Shown in pieces: positions 1 to 8,737 of a stretch of DNA of 64,000 nt (position 1 is its first letter; each line of letters starts with the position of its first letter). The stretch lies in the NCBI GenBank assembly GCA_900542355.1, contig UQNE01000009.1, positions 1 to 64,000 of the forward strand, read 5' to 3'. The stretch comes from an uncultured Bacteroidales bacterium. Its GTDB lineage: Bacteria > Bacteroidota > Bacteroidia > Bacteroidales > Paludibacteraceae. The position numbers and the translations under genes were made by a program. The notes beneath the pieces are model-generated. The model searched no databases and was not told where the DNA came from. It was given only the letters and a program-made list of their open reading frames with translations.

Positions 1-106
1 TAGTATGTGATTAGTATGTGATTAGTATGTTATTAAGCGAACCCGATAATACCCTGACACTACCCTCGTAATACTCTTAGTAGTGTTAAAAAAGGTTTCT
101 GATTTC
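1..106 (+). repeat. Dispersed intergenic element, copy A
   Basis: Begins with tandem 11-bp units of the form TTAGTATGTGA, continues with a conserved core containing AAGCGAACCCGATAATACCC, then an inverted repeat ACACTAC (57-63) / GTAGTGT (81-87), and ends in TTAAAAAAGGTT. A second, diverged copy lies in opposite orientation at 36585-36697. Both copies are intergenic and neither contains an ORF. The window edge may cut off further 11-bp units. Function unknown; a MITE-like element or a structured RNA are both possible. Confidence 0.75.
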
Positions 107-207
107 CCATACCCTTTCTTTCTTCCGTCTAACGGAGAAACATGGCATACCATACATAGAACTGCGATGTGCAATTTTGCGGATTGCCCTGCGGTCTAAA
201 TAAAAAA

Positions 208-239
208 TTTGTGTATGTCATTTTTTTTGTGTACCTTTG
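208..239 (+). promoter_or_regulatory. Bacteroidota-type promoter of glgP
   Basis: A -33 TTTG (208-211) and a -7 TACCTTTG (232-239) separated by 20 bp match the primary sigma factor consensus of Bacteroidota. Transcription would start near 246, giving a leader of about 85 nt before the glgP start. Confidence 0.7.
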
Positions 240-331
240 CGCGTCTTTTTGTGTGGTGTATTGCTAAATGCTGTCCTTACACCGCTCAGACACATCAATA
301 GAAAACTAAATACTAATCAATACAAACGAAG

Positions 332-2890
332 ATGAATATCAAAGTAAGTAATGTAAACCAACCTCAGTGGAAGGAAGTGAATGTACACGCCAACCTGCCT
401 GAGAACCTCAACAAACTGCAGGAAATCGCCTACAACATGTGGTGGGTATGGAATTCTGATGCAAAGAATATCTTCCGCTACATCGACAACGATGCTTGGC
501 ACCGTGCGCAGTCCAACCCTATCGTACTGCTCAATATCATTAGTTACGAGCGTATGGTCGAACTGAGCAACGACAAGAAGTTCATGAAGCAACTCGATCA
601 GATCTACGCTGATTTCCGTGCATATATGGACGCTCCCAAGGACAAAAACAAACCCTCTGTTGCCTATTTCTCTATGGAGTATGGTCTGAGCCACATCCTC
701 AAAATCTACTCCGGTGGTCTCGGTATCCTTGCCGGCGACTACCTCAAAGAGGCTTCCGACTGCAATGTCGATATGACCGCCATCGGTTTCCTCTATCGCT
801 ATGGTTATTTTACACAAACCCTCTCTCCCGAAGGACAACAGATTGCCAACTATGAGGCGCAGAACTTCAGCAACCTGCCTATCACGCAGGTCAAGAATGC
901 CGACGGCACTCCGTTCATCGTTGAAGTACCTTACCCGGGACGCACCGTTAATGCATACCTCTGGAAAGTGGCTGTAGGCCGTATCAACCTCTACCTCCTC
1001 GATACCGACAACGAACTCAATTCCGAGTGGGATCGTTCGATTACTCACCAACTCTACGGTGGCGACTGGGAGAACCGTATCAAACAAGAGATCCTTCTGG
1101 GTATCGGTGGTGTCCTCGCCCTCAAGAAACTCGGTATTAAGAAAGATGTGTACCATTGCAACGAGGGACACGCTGCCCTTATGGGTTTGCAACGCCTTGT
1201 GGACTTGGTACAAGAAGACGGACTCTCTTTCAACCAAGCCAAAGAGGTTGTTCGCGCTAGCGGTCTCTATACCTGCCATACCCCCGTTCCTGCCGGACAC
1301 GACTACTTCGAGGAAGGCCTCTTCTATAAGTATATGAACGAGTATGCTGGCAAACTCGGTATCGAATGGCACGACCTCATCGGTATGGGACGACAGAACC
1401 CTGATGACAACAATGAGAAGTTCTCTATGTCTGTCTTCGCACTCAATACCTGCCAAGAGGCTAACGGGGTTAGTTGGCTCCATGGTGAGGTTAGCAAGAA
1501 GATGTTTGCTCCTGTTTGGCCGGGCTACTTCCCCGAAGAACTCCATGTGGACTATGTTACCAACGGTGTACACATGCCTACTTGGGCTGCCAGCGAGTGG
1601 AAATCTATCTATAAGCAGTACTTCCCACTCGAGTGGTGGACCGACCAGTCTAACCCCGAGATGTGGAAAGCATACAACGACATTCCCGATGACATCATCT
1701 GGGCTACTCGTATGAGCCTGAAAAACAAACTCATCGATTATATCAAAGAGAAGTTCCGCGAGGATTGGATGAAGACCCAAGGAGACCCCGCGCGTATCGT
1801 TCGTGCGCTCAACGAGATGAACCCTAACAACCTTATCATCGGCTTCGGTCGTCGTTTCGCTACCTACAAACGCGCACACCTACTTTTTACCGATCTCGAA
1901 CGCCTCGATAAATTGGTCAACAACCCCAACTATCCTGTGCAGTTCCTCTTCACCGGTAAGGCACACCCCGCTGACGGAGCAGGACAAGACCTCATCCGCC
2001 GTATCATTGAGATTAGCCGTATGCCGCAGTTCTTGGGTAAGATTATCTTCTTGGAGAACTACGATATGCGCCTCGCTAAACGCCTCATCAGTGGCGTCGA
2101 TATCTGGCTCAATACGCCTACCCGTCCGCTCGAGGCTTCCGGTACTTCTGGCGAGAAAGCACAGATGAATGGCGTACTCAATTTCTCCGTGCTCGATGGT
2201 TGGTGGTACGAAGGATATGTCAAAGGTGCAGGATGGGCACTCACCGAGAAACGCACCTACGAGAATCAGTCCCACCAAGACCAACTCGATGCTGCTACTA
2301 TCTATCAGATGCTCGAGGACGAGATTATCCCGCTCTACTATGCTAAGAACTCCAAAGGCTACTCGCCCGAGTGGATTCAGACTATCAAGAACTCGGTTAC
2401 CAAGATTACGCCGCATTTCACTACCAAGCATATGATGGACGACTACTTCGCTAAGTTCTACAATAAGTTGGCTAAACGCCACAACCTCCTCGTGGCTGAC
2501 AACTACAAAGTAGCCAAAGACATCGCTGCTTGGAAAGAGAATATGGTGGCTCACTGGGACGAGATTGAGACTGTCAAAGTTGATATGCCTGACCTCAATA
2601 CACCTAATGTCGGCGAGAAAGTGCGTGTTGCTGTCGAACTTGATACCCACAACCTCAACGACCATGGCTTGGGCGTAGAGTTGGTGGCTATCCGCACCTC
2701 TACTCACAACAACGACAAACTATATGAGGTAGAACCGCTCAAACTCGTTAAGGTAGAAGGCTCGCACATGTTCTTCGAGACTACCTACCAATTCGACTAT
2801 GCCGGCGGTATGAAGTTCGGTCTGCGTATGTATCCGCAAAACGACCTTCTGCCCCATCGTATGGACTTCTGCTATGTCCGCTGGCTCTAA
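332..2890 (+). CDS. glgP: Alpha-glucan (glycogen) phosphorylase, GT35
   Basis: Cytosolic enzyme that releases glucose 1-phosphate from glycogen or maltodextrins by phosphorolysis. The 852-residue protein has the N-terminal DUF3417 extension (about 10-120, NMWWVWN region) of the shorter bacterial GlgP branch, followed by the GT35 catalytic domain. The pyridoxal-phosphate lysine is Lys609 in the EASGTSGEKAQMNG motif, and YSGGLGILAGDYLK forms part of the N-terminal active-site region. The ATG at 332 lies about 85 nt downstream of a clear promoter. A strong terminator follows the stop codon, so the gene is probably monocistronic. No other glycogen genes are adjacent. The family assignment is firm; the preferred glucan is inferred. 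Confidence 0.96.
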   Translation: MNIKVSNVNQPQWKEVNVHANLPENLNKLQEIAYNMWWVWNSDAKNIFRYIDNDAWHRAQSNPIVLLNIISYERMVELSNDKKFMKQLDQIYADFRAYMDAPKDKNKPSVAYFSMEYGLSHILKIYSGGLGILAGDYLKEASDCNVDMTAIGFLYRYGYFTQTLSPEGQQIANYEAQNFSNLPITQVKNADGTPFIVEVPYPGRTVNAYLWKVAVGRINLYLLDTDNELNSEWDRSITHQLYGGDWENRIKQEILLGIGGVLALKKLGIKKDVYHCNEGHAALMGLQRLVDLVQEDGLSFNQAKEVVRASGLYTCHTPVPAGHDYFEEGLFYKYMNEYAGKLGIEWHDLIGMGRQNPDDNNEKFSMSVFALNTCQEANGVSWLHGEVSKKMFAPVWPGYFPEELHVDYVTNGVHMPTWAASEWKSIYKQYFPLEWWTDQSNPEMWKAYNDIPDDIIWATRMSLKNKLIDYIKEKFREDWMKTQGDPARIVRALNEMNPNNLIIGFGRRFATYKRAHLLFTDLERLDKLVNNPNYPVQFLFTGKAHPADGAGQDLIRRIIEISRMPQFLGKIIFLENYDMRLAKRLISGVDIWLNTPTRPLEASGTSGEKAQMNGVLNFSVLDGWWYEGYVKGAGWALTEKRTYENQSHQDQLDAATIYQMLEDEIIPLYYAKNSKGYSPEWIQTIKNSVTKITPHFTTKHMMDDYFAKFYNKLAKRHNLLVADNYKVAKDIAAWKENMVAHWDEIETVKVDMPDLNTPNVGEKVRVAVELDTHNLNDHGLGVELVAIRTSTHNNDKLYEVEPLKLVKVEGSHMFFETTYQFDYAGGMKFGLRMYPQNDLLPHRMDFCYVRWL

Positions 2891-2916
2891 TAGCCACTTG
2901 GCAAAATAAGAAAAGA

Positions 2917-2957
2917 GAGGGTGTCCGCGCTTTGTCGGACACCCTCTTTTGTTTTCT
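2917..2957 (+). terminator. Intrinsic terminator of glgP
   Basis: Perfect 11-bp stem GAGGGTGTCCG (2917-2927) / CGGACACCCTC (2936-2946) with an 8-nt loop, followed by TTTTGTTTTCT. It lies 26 nt after the glgP stop codon. Confidence 0.9.
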
Positions 2958-2959
2958 AC

Positions 2960-3024
2960 TCTAGATAATCTTCTATATCTTCTAGATTCTCTATATCTTC
3001 TATATTTCCTAGATCCTCTAGTTC
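2960..3024. repeat. 9-bp-period CTAGAT-type array (site 1)
   Basis: About seven degenerate 9-bp units such as CTAGATAAT, CTTCTATAT, CTTCTAGAT and TTCCTAGAT. It sits between the glgP terminator and the convergent barrel gene. Related arrays occur at 37003-37080, 37943-38015 and 42839-42880. Confidence 0.7.
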
Positions 3025-3058
3025 TCCTCTCCATCCTCCTTGTTCCTTGCTCGCCGTG

Positions 3059-3964
3059 CTAATTAAAGAATAGCGATAGTCCTATTGATAGTACAATCGG
3101 GCCGGAGGGGGCTTTGATTTGTCCTTGCTCTATCGCGGCCTGCTCTATCACCGTCGGTGTAAGGTGTTGTATATAAGCCACTTCTGCAAACACGCCGAAA
3201 TTATGCACAATAAACCACTCTACGCCCGCTGCAAAACGCAAGGTCGGCACTGCGCTGAGTTGGTCTTGTAGTTGATAAGTAAGGTTGTTTCCCTCGCTTG
3301 AGCCACTTGTGCCAAGGCTGCTTGCCTCGCTTGGATTACTCCCACTAAGGTTACCGCTTTCGCCTATACCGCTTGTGCTGAGGTCGCTGCCATCGCCCAA
3401 TCCGCTTGTGCTAAGATTGCTATTGTCGTAAGGCACTACATTCTTTACTTTCGGGATCGACACACCCGGCTCTATCGATACAAAGAAGTCCCAATGATTG
3501 AAGTAGGGTTTCTCGTAGAAAGTGCGAATATCCTTTACGAGCGGTATCCTGTACCCCAATCCCATTCCTATCTCGTTGTACCATACCTCGCCCGAACGCA
3601 CATTCGTACCGCCTACCGACAGCGATTCATAAGTGTTGCTATGCGTATCGTATGAGATAAATACAAACACGCCGTAACTCTTATGATGCCGCCAACTAAG
3701 CCGCATAGATGAGTTGAAAGTAGCCCCCTCTATGCCGTTCGGCGTTACGCCTACACCCAGTACCGTAGGCAAATCCAATGCGTCAAAGAAATCTCCAAAG
3801 GTGTATCTTTTCTTTTCCTGTATGGTTGTGCTATCCGCTACTTCCCCGCTTATGCTGTCCGCTATGCTAACGCCTGTCCCGTTGCCTGCCGCTGCATCGT
3901 TATGGGCAGCAAAAAGCCCTATGCTCAGCAGAGAGCATAGGGCAGTAGTTGCAAAGTATCTCAT
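3059..3964 (-). CDS. Putative outer-membrane beta-barrel protein with Ser/Gly repeat loop
   Basis: 301 residues, family not recognised. An N-terminal signal peptide (about 1-25) is followed by alternating hydrophobic/aromatic strands typical of a small outer-membrane barrel, ending in Phe-Phe-Asn after a strand (VLSIGLSLFF), as barrel proteins often do. Residues of about 180-230 form a low-complexity stretch of roughly 10-residue imperfect repeats (NLSTSGLGDG, DLSTSGIGES and variants), most likely a surface loop. The start overlaps the yidC stop as ATGA (3961-3964), so it is probably translationally coupled to yidC. No function can be assigned. Confidence 0.75.
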   Translation of the reverse strand: MRYFATTALCSLLSIGLFAAHNDAAAGNGTGVSIADSISGEVADSTTIQEKKRYTFGDFFDALDLPTVLGVGVTPNGIEGATFNSSMRLSWRHHKSYGVFVFISYDTHSNTYESLSVGGTNVRSGEVWYNEIGMGLGYRIPLVKDIRTFYEKPYFNHWDFFVSIEPGVSIPKVKNVVPYDNSNLSTSGLGDGSDLSTSGIGESGNLSGSNPSEASSLGTSGSSEGNNLTYQLQDQLSAVPTLRFAAGVEWFIVHNFGVFAEVAYIQHLTPTVIEQAAIEQGQIKAPSGPIVLSIGLSLFFN

Positions 3965-5880
3965 CGCATTTTCTTGGCTTGTGCTTTAGCGTTCTCGCGA
4001 GCCATGCGCTGTTGCTCGCGTTGCATCTTCTCTAAGCGTTCCATAAATCCGGACTTCTTTTGCCCGTTGCCTTTCTTCTTCGCATTGGCTTCCATCTGTG
4101 TAAGCAGTTTCTTATCGTTGATAGTCCAGCGGAAGATCATCGTTTGTAGAATAGTGAAGAGCAATGACAGCAGATAGTAGTAACTCAGACCGGCGGCATA
4201 GTCGTTGAAGACAAATAGGAACATCAGCGGCATCAGGTACATCATCCACTTCATAAACTTCATACTCGGGTCGGTGGACTGAGTCTGCATCGTGATATAG
4301 GTGTAGAGGAAGTTGACAATGGTCATCAATAGACAAAAGAGACTCAGGTGGTCGCCCAAAAGCGGGATATTCGTGCCCCACGAAATCAGAGTATCGTAGG
4401 TCGAGAGGTCGTCTGCCCATAGGAATGATTTACCGCGCAGTTCGATAGCCGTCGGGAAAAACCAGAACATCGCCATGACGATCGGGAACTGAAACAGCAT
4501 CGGCAGACAGCCGGACATCGGACTTACGCCCGCACGCTGATAGAGTGCCATAGTGGCTTGCTGACGCTCCTGCATTTTCTCGGGCGGATACTTGGCGTTG
4601 ATCTCATCCAACTGCGGTTTCAATGCACGCATCTTGGCGCTCGACTTGTACGAAGCAAACACAAACGGCAGAATAATCAACTTGATTACCAGTGTCATCA
4701 GCAGAATGACCAAACCGATATGCAGTCCCCACGAGGTGAAGAGGTCGAACATCGGGATGACCAATATCTTGTCGATCCAACTCACTATTTTCCAACCTAA
4801 TGGTACTAATTCGTTGAGGTGCAGACGCTCCTCCTTGGGCAGATCCTCATCGTAAGCCTTGAGCGTGTTGTAGTGGTTAGGCCCGAAGAAATAGCGGAAC
4901 GATGTCTCTTTCTGTCCCGTAATATCGAATGCTACACCCGTGTGCGTAGTGTATTCCTTGATATAGCGGCTGTACTTGTCCTGCGGAGCAGACTCGAAAG
5001 TTGAGGAGGTGAACGCATCATCGGCTATCATCACTGTCGAGAAGAACTGGTCTTTGTAGCCGATCCAGCGTACACGCGCATTCTCTTTCTTGCTGTCGTA
5101 TTTGCTTTCGGATAGTTTCTCCATATCGCCGTCCACGAGCATATATTGCAGTTGTGCATATCGCTCCTCGAACTTGCGCCCGCGCTCTTGCTGCGGGATG
5201 AGTTGCTGCCAGTGCATCTCCAGCGAGTTGACATTCTGTGCCAATACCTGCTGCATGTTGTGCGCCTCGATAGCCATGCGCACCATATAATCGTTCTCTG
5301 CGATGGTATATACAAAATCGAGGTACGCATCTTCTTGGTCGGTATGCAGACGCATGATGAGTATGCCTACCTCGGGTTGTATCGGCTCGAAATAGAGGTT
5401 GTCGGTTTTTAGAATACGGTTGTTGGCCGTGATGAGCGTAAAGCCTTGTTTGGCTTCGTCGGCACGGAAGAGACACAGCGGATTCACGCTGTCGCCGTAG
5501 GCTTTGTACTCTTTCAGTTCCGCACGCCCGATACGCCCGCCTTTACTATCGATATAGAGGCGTATCTTCTCGTTCTCCAATACAGTGGCGTTGTTCTCGC
5601 CCTGTGCCGAAACGGCAAACGCACCATAAGTGGCTTGCAGTTGCTGTTGCAGGTTCTCGCTTAGCGTTGCCTCGTGCTCACGCACAGAATCGGCACGCAG
5701 TTCCGCCGTGATTTGGTCGGAGATAAACTGCGCCTCCTGCTCCATTTGTTGTGCTAATGCAATGCTGTCGTGTATGCGCTGACGCTCTGCCAACTCCTCC
5801 TTAGAGGGGCGACCAATCCACGAAAACCCGATGATAATCAAGGCTATCAATAGAAAGCCAATCCAAGTATTCTTATCCAT
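3961..5880 (-). CDS. yidC: Membrane protein insertase YidC (Oxa1 family)
   Basis: Inserts and folds proteins in the inner membrane, alone or with SecYEG. The 639-residue protein shows the Gram-negative layout: one N-terminal transmembrane helix (about 6-24), a large periplasmic beta domain (about 60-360), then the conserved five-helix core (from about 380) with the Arg/Lys-rich cytosolic loop KSSAKMRALKPQ and the motif SPMSGCLPMLFQFPI. The C-terminal 40 residues are highly basic (KKKGNGQKKSG onward), as expected for ribosome contact. The downstream barrel gene overlaps by 4 nt. The segment upstream of the start carries a short repeat array and no clear promoter. Confidence 0.96.
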   Translation of the reverse strand: MDKNTWIGFLLIALIIIGFSWIGRPSKEELAERQRIHDSIALAQQMEQEAQFISDQITAELRADSVREHEATLSENLQQQLQATYGAFAVSAQGENNATVLENEKIRLYIDSKGGRIGRAELKEYKAYGDSVNPLCLFRADEAKQGFTLITANNRILKTDNLYFEPIQPEVGILIMRLHTDQEDAYLDFVYTIAENDYMVRMAIEAHNMQQVLAQNVNSLEMHWQQLIPQQERGRKFEERYAQLQYMLVDGDMEKLSESKYDSKKENARVRWIGYKDQFFSTVMIADDAFTSSTFESAPQDKYSRYIKEYTTHTGVAFDITGQKETSFRYFFGPNHYNTLKAYDEDLPKEERLHLNELVPLGWKIVSWIDKILVIPMFDLFTSWGLHIGLVILLMTLVIKLIILPFVFASYKSSAKMRALKPQLDEINAKYPPEKMQERQQATMALYQRAGVSPMSGCLPMLFQFPIVMAMFWFFPTAIELRGKSFLWADDLSTYDTLISWGTNIPLLGDHLSLFCLLMTIVNFLYTYITMQTQSTDPSMKFMKWMMYLMPLMFLFVFNDYAAGLSYYYLLSLLFTILQTMIFRWTINDKKLLTQMEANAKKKGNGQKKSGFMERLEKMQREQQRMARENAKAQAKKMR

Positions 5881-6039
5881 TTATTATAATATGTATATTT
5901 AATTTTCTCAGTTTAAGTATGCAAGTGTTTGCTCGGTTGATACGGCGTGTATCTCCCTTATGCATATTTCTTTTTTGTGTGTCGGAGCAGCCTTTGGGGT
6001 ACTGCGCAAGTCGTTCGGCAGTAGCGGGCATTTCCTTTT

Positions 6040-6095
6040 TTGTTTGTCCGACTTCCCTTCTTGTTTGTCGGACTCCCCTTTTTTTGTTTGTCCGG
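6040..6095. repeat. Array of TTTGTTTGTC(C/G)G units with ~21-bp period
   Basis: Three copies of TTTGTTTGTCCG-like sequence start near 6040, 6061 and 6083; a looser one lies near 5975 (TTGTGTGTCGGA). They fill the 216-nt gap between the upstream barrel gene and yidC. No gene is supported in this gap. Confidence 0.55.
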
Positions 6096-6096
6096 A

Positions 6097-6876
6097 TTAC
6101 CTCTTTAGGTGTCCGAACATAAAGCCGACATACAGTCTTGGTCCGCTCGGTGCCACATAGTTGCGCCATGTTATCGTAGTGTGCTGTCCGCTGTCGCTCA
6201 GTTGCGAACCTTTCTTTCCAAATGGCAGCACCCAATCGACCCGCATTAGCAGTGAGATATGGTTGTTTAGTCCGATCTCCAAACCTATGTAGGGGTCGAG
6301 CATAAAGAACGGTGTCTTTGTATAAGAGGCGTTGTACACCGTAGGTATATCATTTTCCTTGTTGTCTTCGCCTTCTACTGTCTCTGCGTTGTAAGGCACA
6401 TACAGTCTGCTCGTGCTGCCGCCGCCTATGGTCATTCCTATCACTGGGCGCACACGCTTACCCCAATTGGCGTAGTAGTCACATAGTATGCCACCGTATC
6501 CCGTGCGTATTTGACTACCTGTTTTCATCAGTGGCATGGTGCTTACAAAGCCCTCGCTGCCGATGTGTATGTGGTTGAGCAAATGGATACGCAATGCTCC
6601 GCCGATACCCATTGTAGCCCCGCCCTTGGGCAGGGTATTGTCGGTCATTAGCGACGGATTGCGAAACAACTCATCGGGCGATTGCGAGAAGGCGTAACCC
6701 AAGTGTAACATCATTCCGCCCGAGAACCCGCTGAATAGGTGGTTCCGTGAACCGTTTTTCTCGCCTTTGTCGGTGTTGGCCGACGATGTGGCGGTCTGAT
6801 ACTCAGTCTGTTGCCCTTGCGCCGAAAGCAGCAAGGGCAACAGAACCAAGAGTGTCAAGGCTGCTTTACGAATCAT
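6097..6876 (-). CDS. Putative outer-membrane barrel protein
   Basis: 259 residues with a clear signal peptide (MIRKAALTLLVLLPLLLSAQ), then Gly-rich amphipathic strands (GGMMLHLGYAF, GGALRIHLLNHIHIGSEGF, GLEIGLNNHISLLMRVDW) and a C-terminal strand ending LYVGFMFGHLKR. This pattern fits a porin-like or OmpA-like barrel, but no specific family is recognised. It overlaps deoD by 4 nt (ATGA, 6873-6876), so it is co-transcribed and probably translationally coupled. A functional link with nucleoside salvage is not evident. Confidence 0.75.
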   Translation of the reverse strand: MIRKAALTLLVLLPLLLSAQGQQTEYQTATSSANTDKGEKNGSRNHLFSGFSGGMMLHLGYAFSQSPDELFRNPSLMTDNTLPKGGATMGIGGALRIHLLNHIHIGSEGFVSTMPLMKTGSQIRTGYGGILCDYYANWGKRVRPVIGMTIGGGSTSRLYVPYNAETVEGEDNKENDIPTVYNASYTKTPFFMLDPYIGLEIGLNNHISLLMRVDWVLPFGKKGSQLSDSGQHTTITWRNYVAPSGPRLYVGFMFGHLKR

Positions 6877-7580
6877 ATCAGCGAGAAAGCCACATCCATC
6901 ATGTGGGTGAAGTTGTTCTGTCGTTCCTCGGCAGTAGTAACCTCGCCGGTGATGAGGTGGTCGCTGATAGTGCAGATAACCAATGCTTTATTTCCACTGC
7001 GTGCTGCATTCATATAGAGCGCAGGTGCCTCCATCTCTACGCACAGCACGCCCATATTGATCCACTTATCGTTGTGGGCATTCTCTGTATAGAAAGTATC
7101 CGATGAGAAGACATTGCCCACTTTGTAGTGGTAGCCAAATTTCTCGCACGCCTCTGCGGCACGACGGCAGAGGTCGAAGTCTGCAATCGGTGCAAAAGTG
7201 CCGGGCAACTCATACTGTGCAGCATAGTTGGAGTTGGTGCAAGCACCCATAGCAATTGCTAAGTCGCCGAGTTGCAAGTCCTTGCGCAGACTGCCCGCCG
7301 AACCGACGCGGATAATGGTTTTTACGCCATAGAAATTGTATAACTCATAACTATAGATGCCTATCGAGGGAATACCCATGCCGTGTCCCATCACGCTTAC
7401 ACGCTTGCCCTGATGCGTACCTGTGAAGGCAAGCATTCCGCGTACATTATTTACTTGCACGGCATTCTCCAAGTATTTCTCTGCCATTAACTTGGCACGC
7501 AACGGGTCGCCTGCCATAATCACTGTTTCGGCAAAATCGCCGAACTTTGCCCCGATATGGGGAGTAGGTGTGTTGTTCAT
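6873..7580 (-). CDS. deoD: Purine-nucleoside phosphorylase (DeoD type)
   Basis: Cytosolic phosphorolysis of purine (deoxy)ribonucleosides to free base and (deoxy)ribose 1-phosphate in nucleoside salvage. The 235-residue length and the motifs fit the hexameric DeoD family: N-terminal His plus AGDPLRAK phosphate-site region, GHGMGIPS, RVGSAGS, VEMEAPALY (substrate ribose/base site) and the SDH segment near the C terminus. Only 27 nt separate it from kdsB upstream, so it is likely in the same transcript. Related uridine phosphorylases share the fold, but DeoD fits best. Confidence 0.93.
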   Translation of the reverse strand: MNNTPTPHIGAKFGDFAETVIMAGDPLRAKLMAEKYLENAVQVNNVRGMLAFTGTHQGKRVSVMGHGMGIPSIGIYSYELYNFYGVKTIIRVGSAGSLRKDLQLGDLAIAMGACTNSNYAAQYELPGTFAPIADFDLCRRAAEACEKFGYHYKVGNVFSSDTFYTENAHNDKWINMGVLCVEMEAPALYMNAARSGNKALVICTISDHLITGEVTTAEERQNNFTHMMDVAFSLI

Positions 7581-7607
7581 ACTCGTCTGTTTTTCAGAAG
7601 GTTTATA

Positions 7608-8411
7608 CTATACTAAATAATCTCGTTGTTTCAGAAACTCTATGGCTCTTTCGAGGTCGGCGGGTGTATCTATACCCACGGTCTCGGTATTGCAAACGGC
7701 TACGCGGATACGGTATCCGTTCTCCAACCAACGCAGTTGCTCCAGGCTTTCTGCCAACTCGGCTTGCGACTGGGGCAGGCGTGTGATTTTCTCCAGTATG
7801 TCGGCACGGTAAGCATACATCCCGATATGTTTGTAGTGCTTGCCTTGTGCTAGCCAGTCTTGTTTGTCCACGCCGCGCAGATAGGGTATTACGCTGCGTG
7901 AGAAGAGCAGTGCTTCGCCCGTTTGCTGCGAGAATACCACCTTAGGTGTGTTGGGGTTCTCAAGGTCGGCAAGCGTATCTTGGGCAGAGAACGGCTTGAC
8001 GAGTGTAGCAATCTCGGTATGGCAAATGCCTTCGTTGTCGGGGGAGAAGCAGCCCATGATAGCCTCTATCTGCTCGGGCTGAATAAAGGGTTCGTCGCCT
8101 TGGATATTGATTACCACTGTCTCGCGGTCGTTCTGCTCTCGATAGAGCGGGTTGGTAATCGCTTGGTAGGCTTCTAAGCATCGGTCTGTGCCGCAGCGGT
8201 GGTCCGCACGCGTCATTACCACCTTACCGCCAAAGTCGCTCACATGGTCGTATATCCGATCATCATCTGTAGCAACAAGCACCGTATCCAATACCTTGGC
8301 CGCCTGCTCATATACGCGGCGAATCATCGTTTTACCGCATATCTCTGCCAATGGTTTACCCGGAAAGCGTGTCGAGGCAAAGCGTGCCGGTATGATCCCT
8401 ATATATCTCAT
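7608..8411 (-). CDS. kdsB: 3-deoxy-manno-octulosonate cytidylyltransferase
   Basis: Activates Kdo as CMP-Kdo for lipopolysaccharide inner-core synthesis in the cytosol. The 267-residue protein opens with IGIIPARFASTRFPGKPL (nucleotide-binding loop), then LVATDDDRIYD, the TRADHRCGTDRC motif and the INIQGDEPFI motif that binds Mg/CTP. It is the first gene of an apparent kdsB-deoD-barrel transcript with a good promoter 53 nt upstream. Slightly longer than typical KdsB (about 250). Confidence 0.95.
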   Translation of the reverse strand: MRYIGIIPARFASTRFPGKPLAEICGKTMIRRVYEQAAKVLDTVLVATDDDRIYDHVSDFGGKVVMTRADHRCGTDRCLEAYQAITNPLYREQNDRETVVINIQGDEPFIQPEQIEAIMGCFSPDNEGICHTEIATLVKPFSAQDTLADLENPNTPKVVFSQQTGEALLFSRSVIPYLRGVDKQDWLAQGKHYKHIGMYAYRADILEKITRLPQSQAELAESLEQLRWLENGYRIRVAVCNTETVGIDTPADLERAIEFLKQRDYLV

Positions 8412-8463
8412 AGATGTTTTTGTTCTGTTGTTGTATGCGTATGCACATACTCAGTTGAGCCCA

Positions 8464-8495
8464 CAAAGGTACGATTTTTTTCTGATATGTGCAAT
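8464..8495 (-). promoter_or_regulatory. Promoter of kdsB
   Basis: On the minus strand, -7 TACCTTTG (8464-8471) with a weak -33 ATTG (8492-8495) at 20-bp spacing. Confidence 0.6.
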
Positions 8496-8570
8496 ACTTT
8501 GTCGAAAATAGCCTTTTCTCAGCCGTGTAATGACAGGTTCTCCGCTAATTCCCGGTAAAATATAGAACGC

Positions 8571-8673
8571 ACGACCTCTCCAAGCCCCTTCAAAGGCGGG
8601 GATGTGCTGAGTGAGAGTAAAATGCGTAATTCAATGCATAATGCATGATGATGAATGCATAATGCATAGTATT
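8571..8673. repeat. GC-rich palindromic repeat plus GCATAATGCAT repeats
   Basis: 8575-8605 is copy 1 of a dispersed element: CCTCTCCAAGCCCCTTC followed by AAAGGCGGGG. Other copies are near 28434, 36957 and 37900. Then come repeats of TGCATAATGCAT (about 8633-8670). These fill most of the 326-nt gap between kdsB and the pectinesterase gene; nothing else is recognisable there. Confidence 0.7.
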
Positions 8674-8737
8674 TATGCCCTTTTTTCGTCCTTTTGGGGT
8701 CTTTGCTTGTTCGGAGGTGATTCGAAGAATGCCTTAC

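Noticed and set aside
317..2707. Two long open frames (520 and 275 codons) opposite glgP
   Set aside because: They are the antisense of glgP, have no signal or domain pattern, and are explained by codon bias of the real gene.
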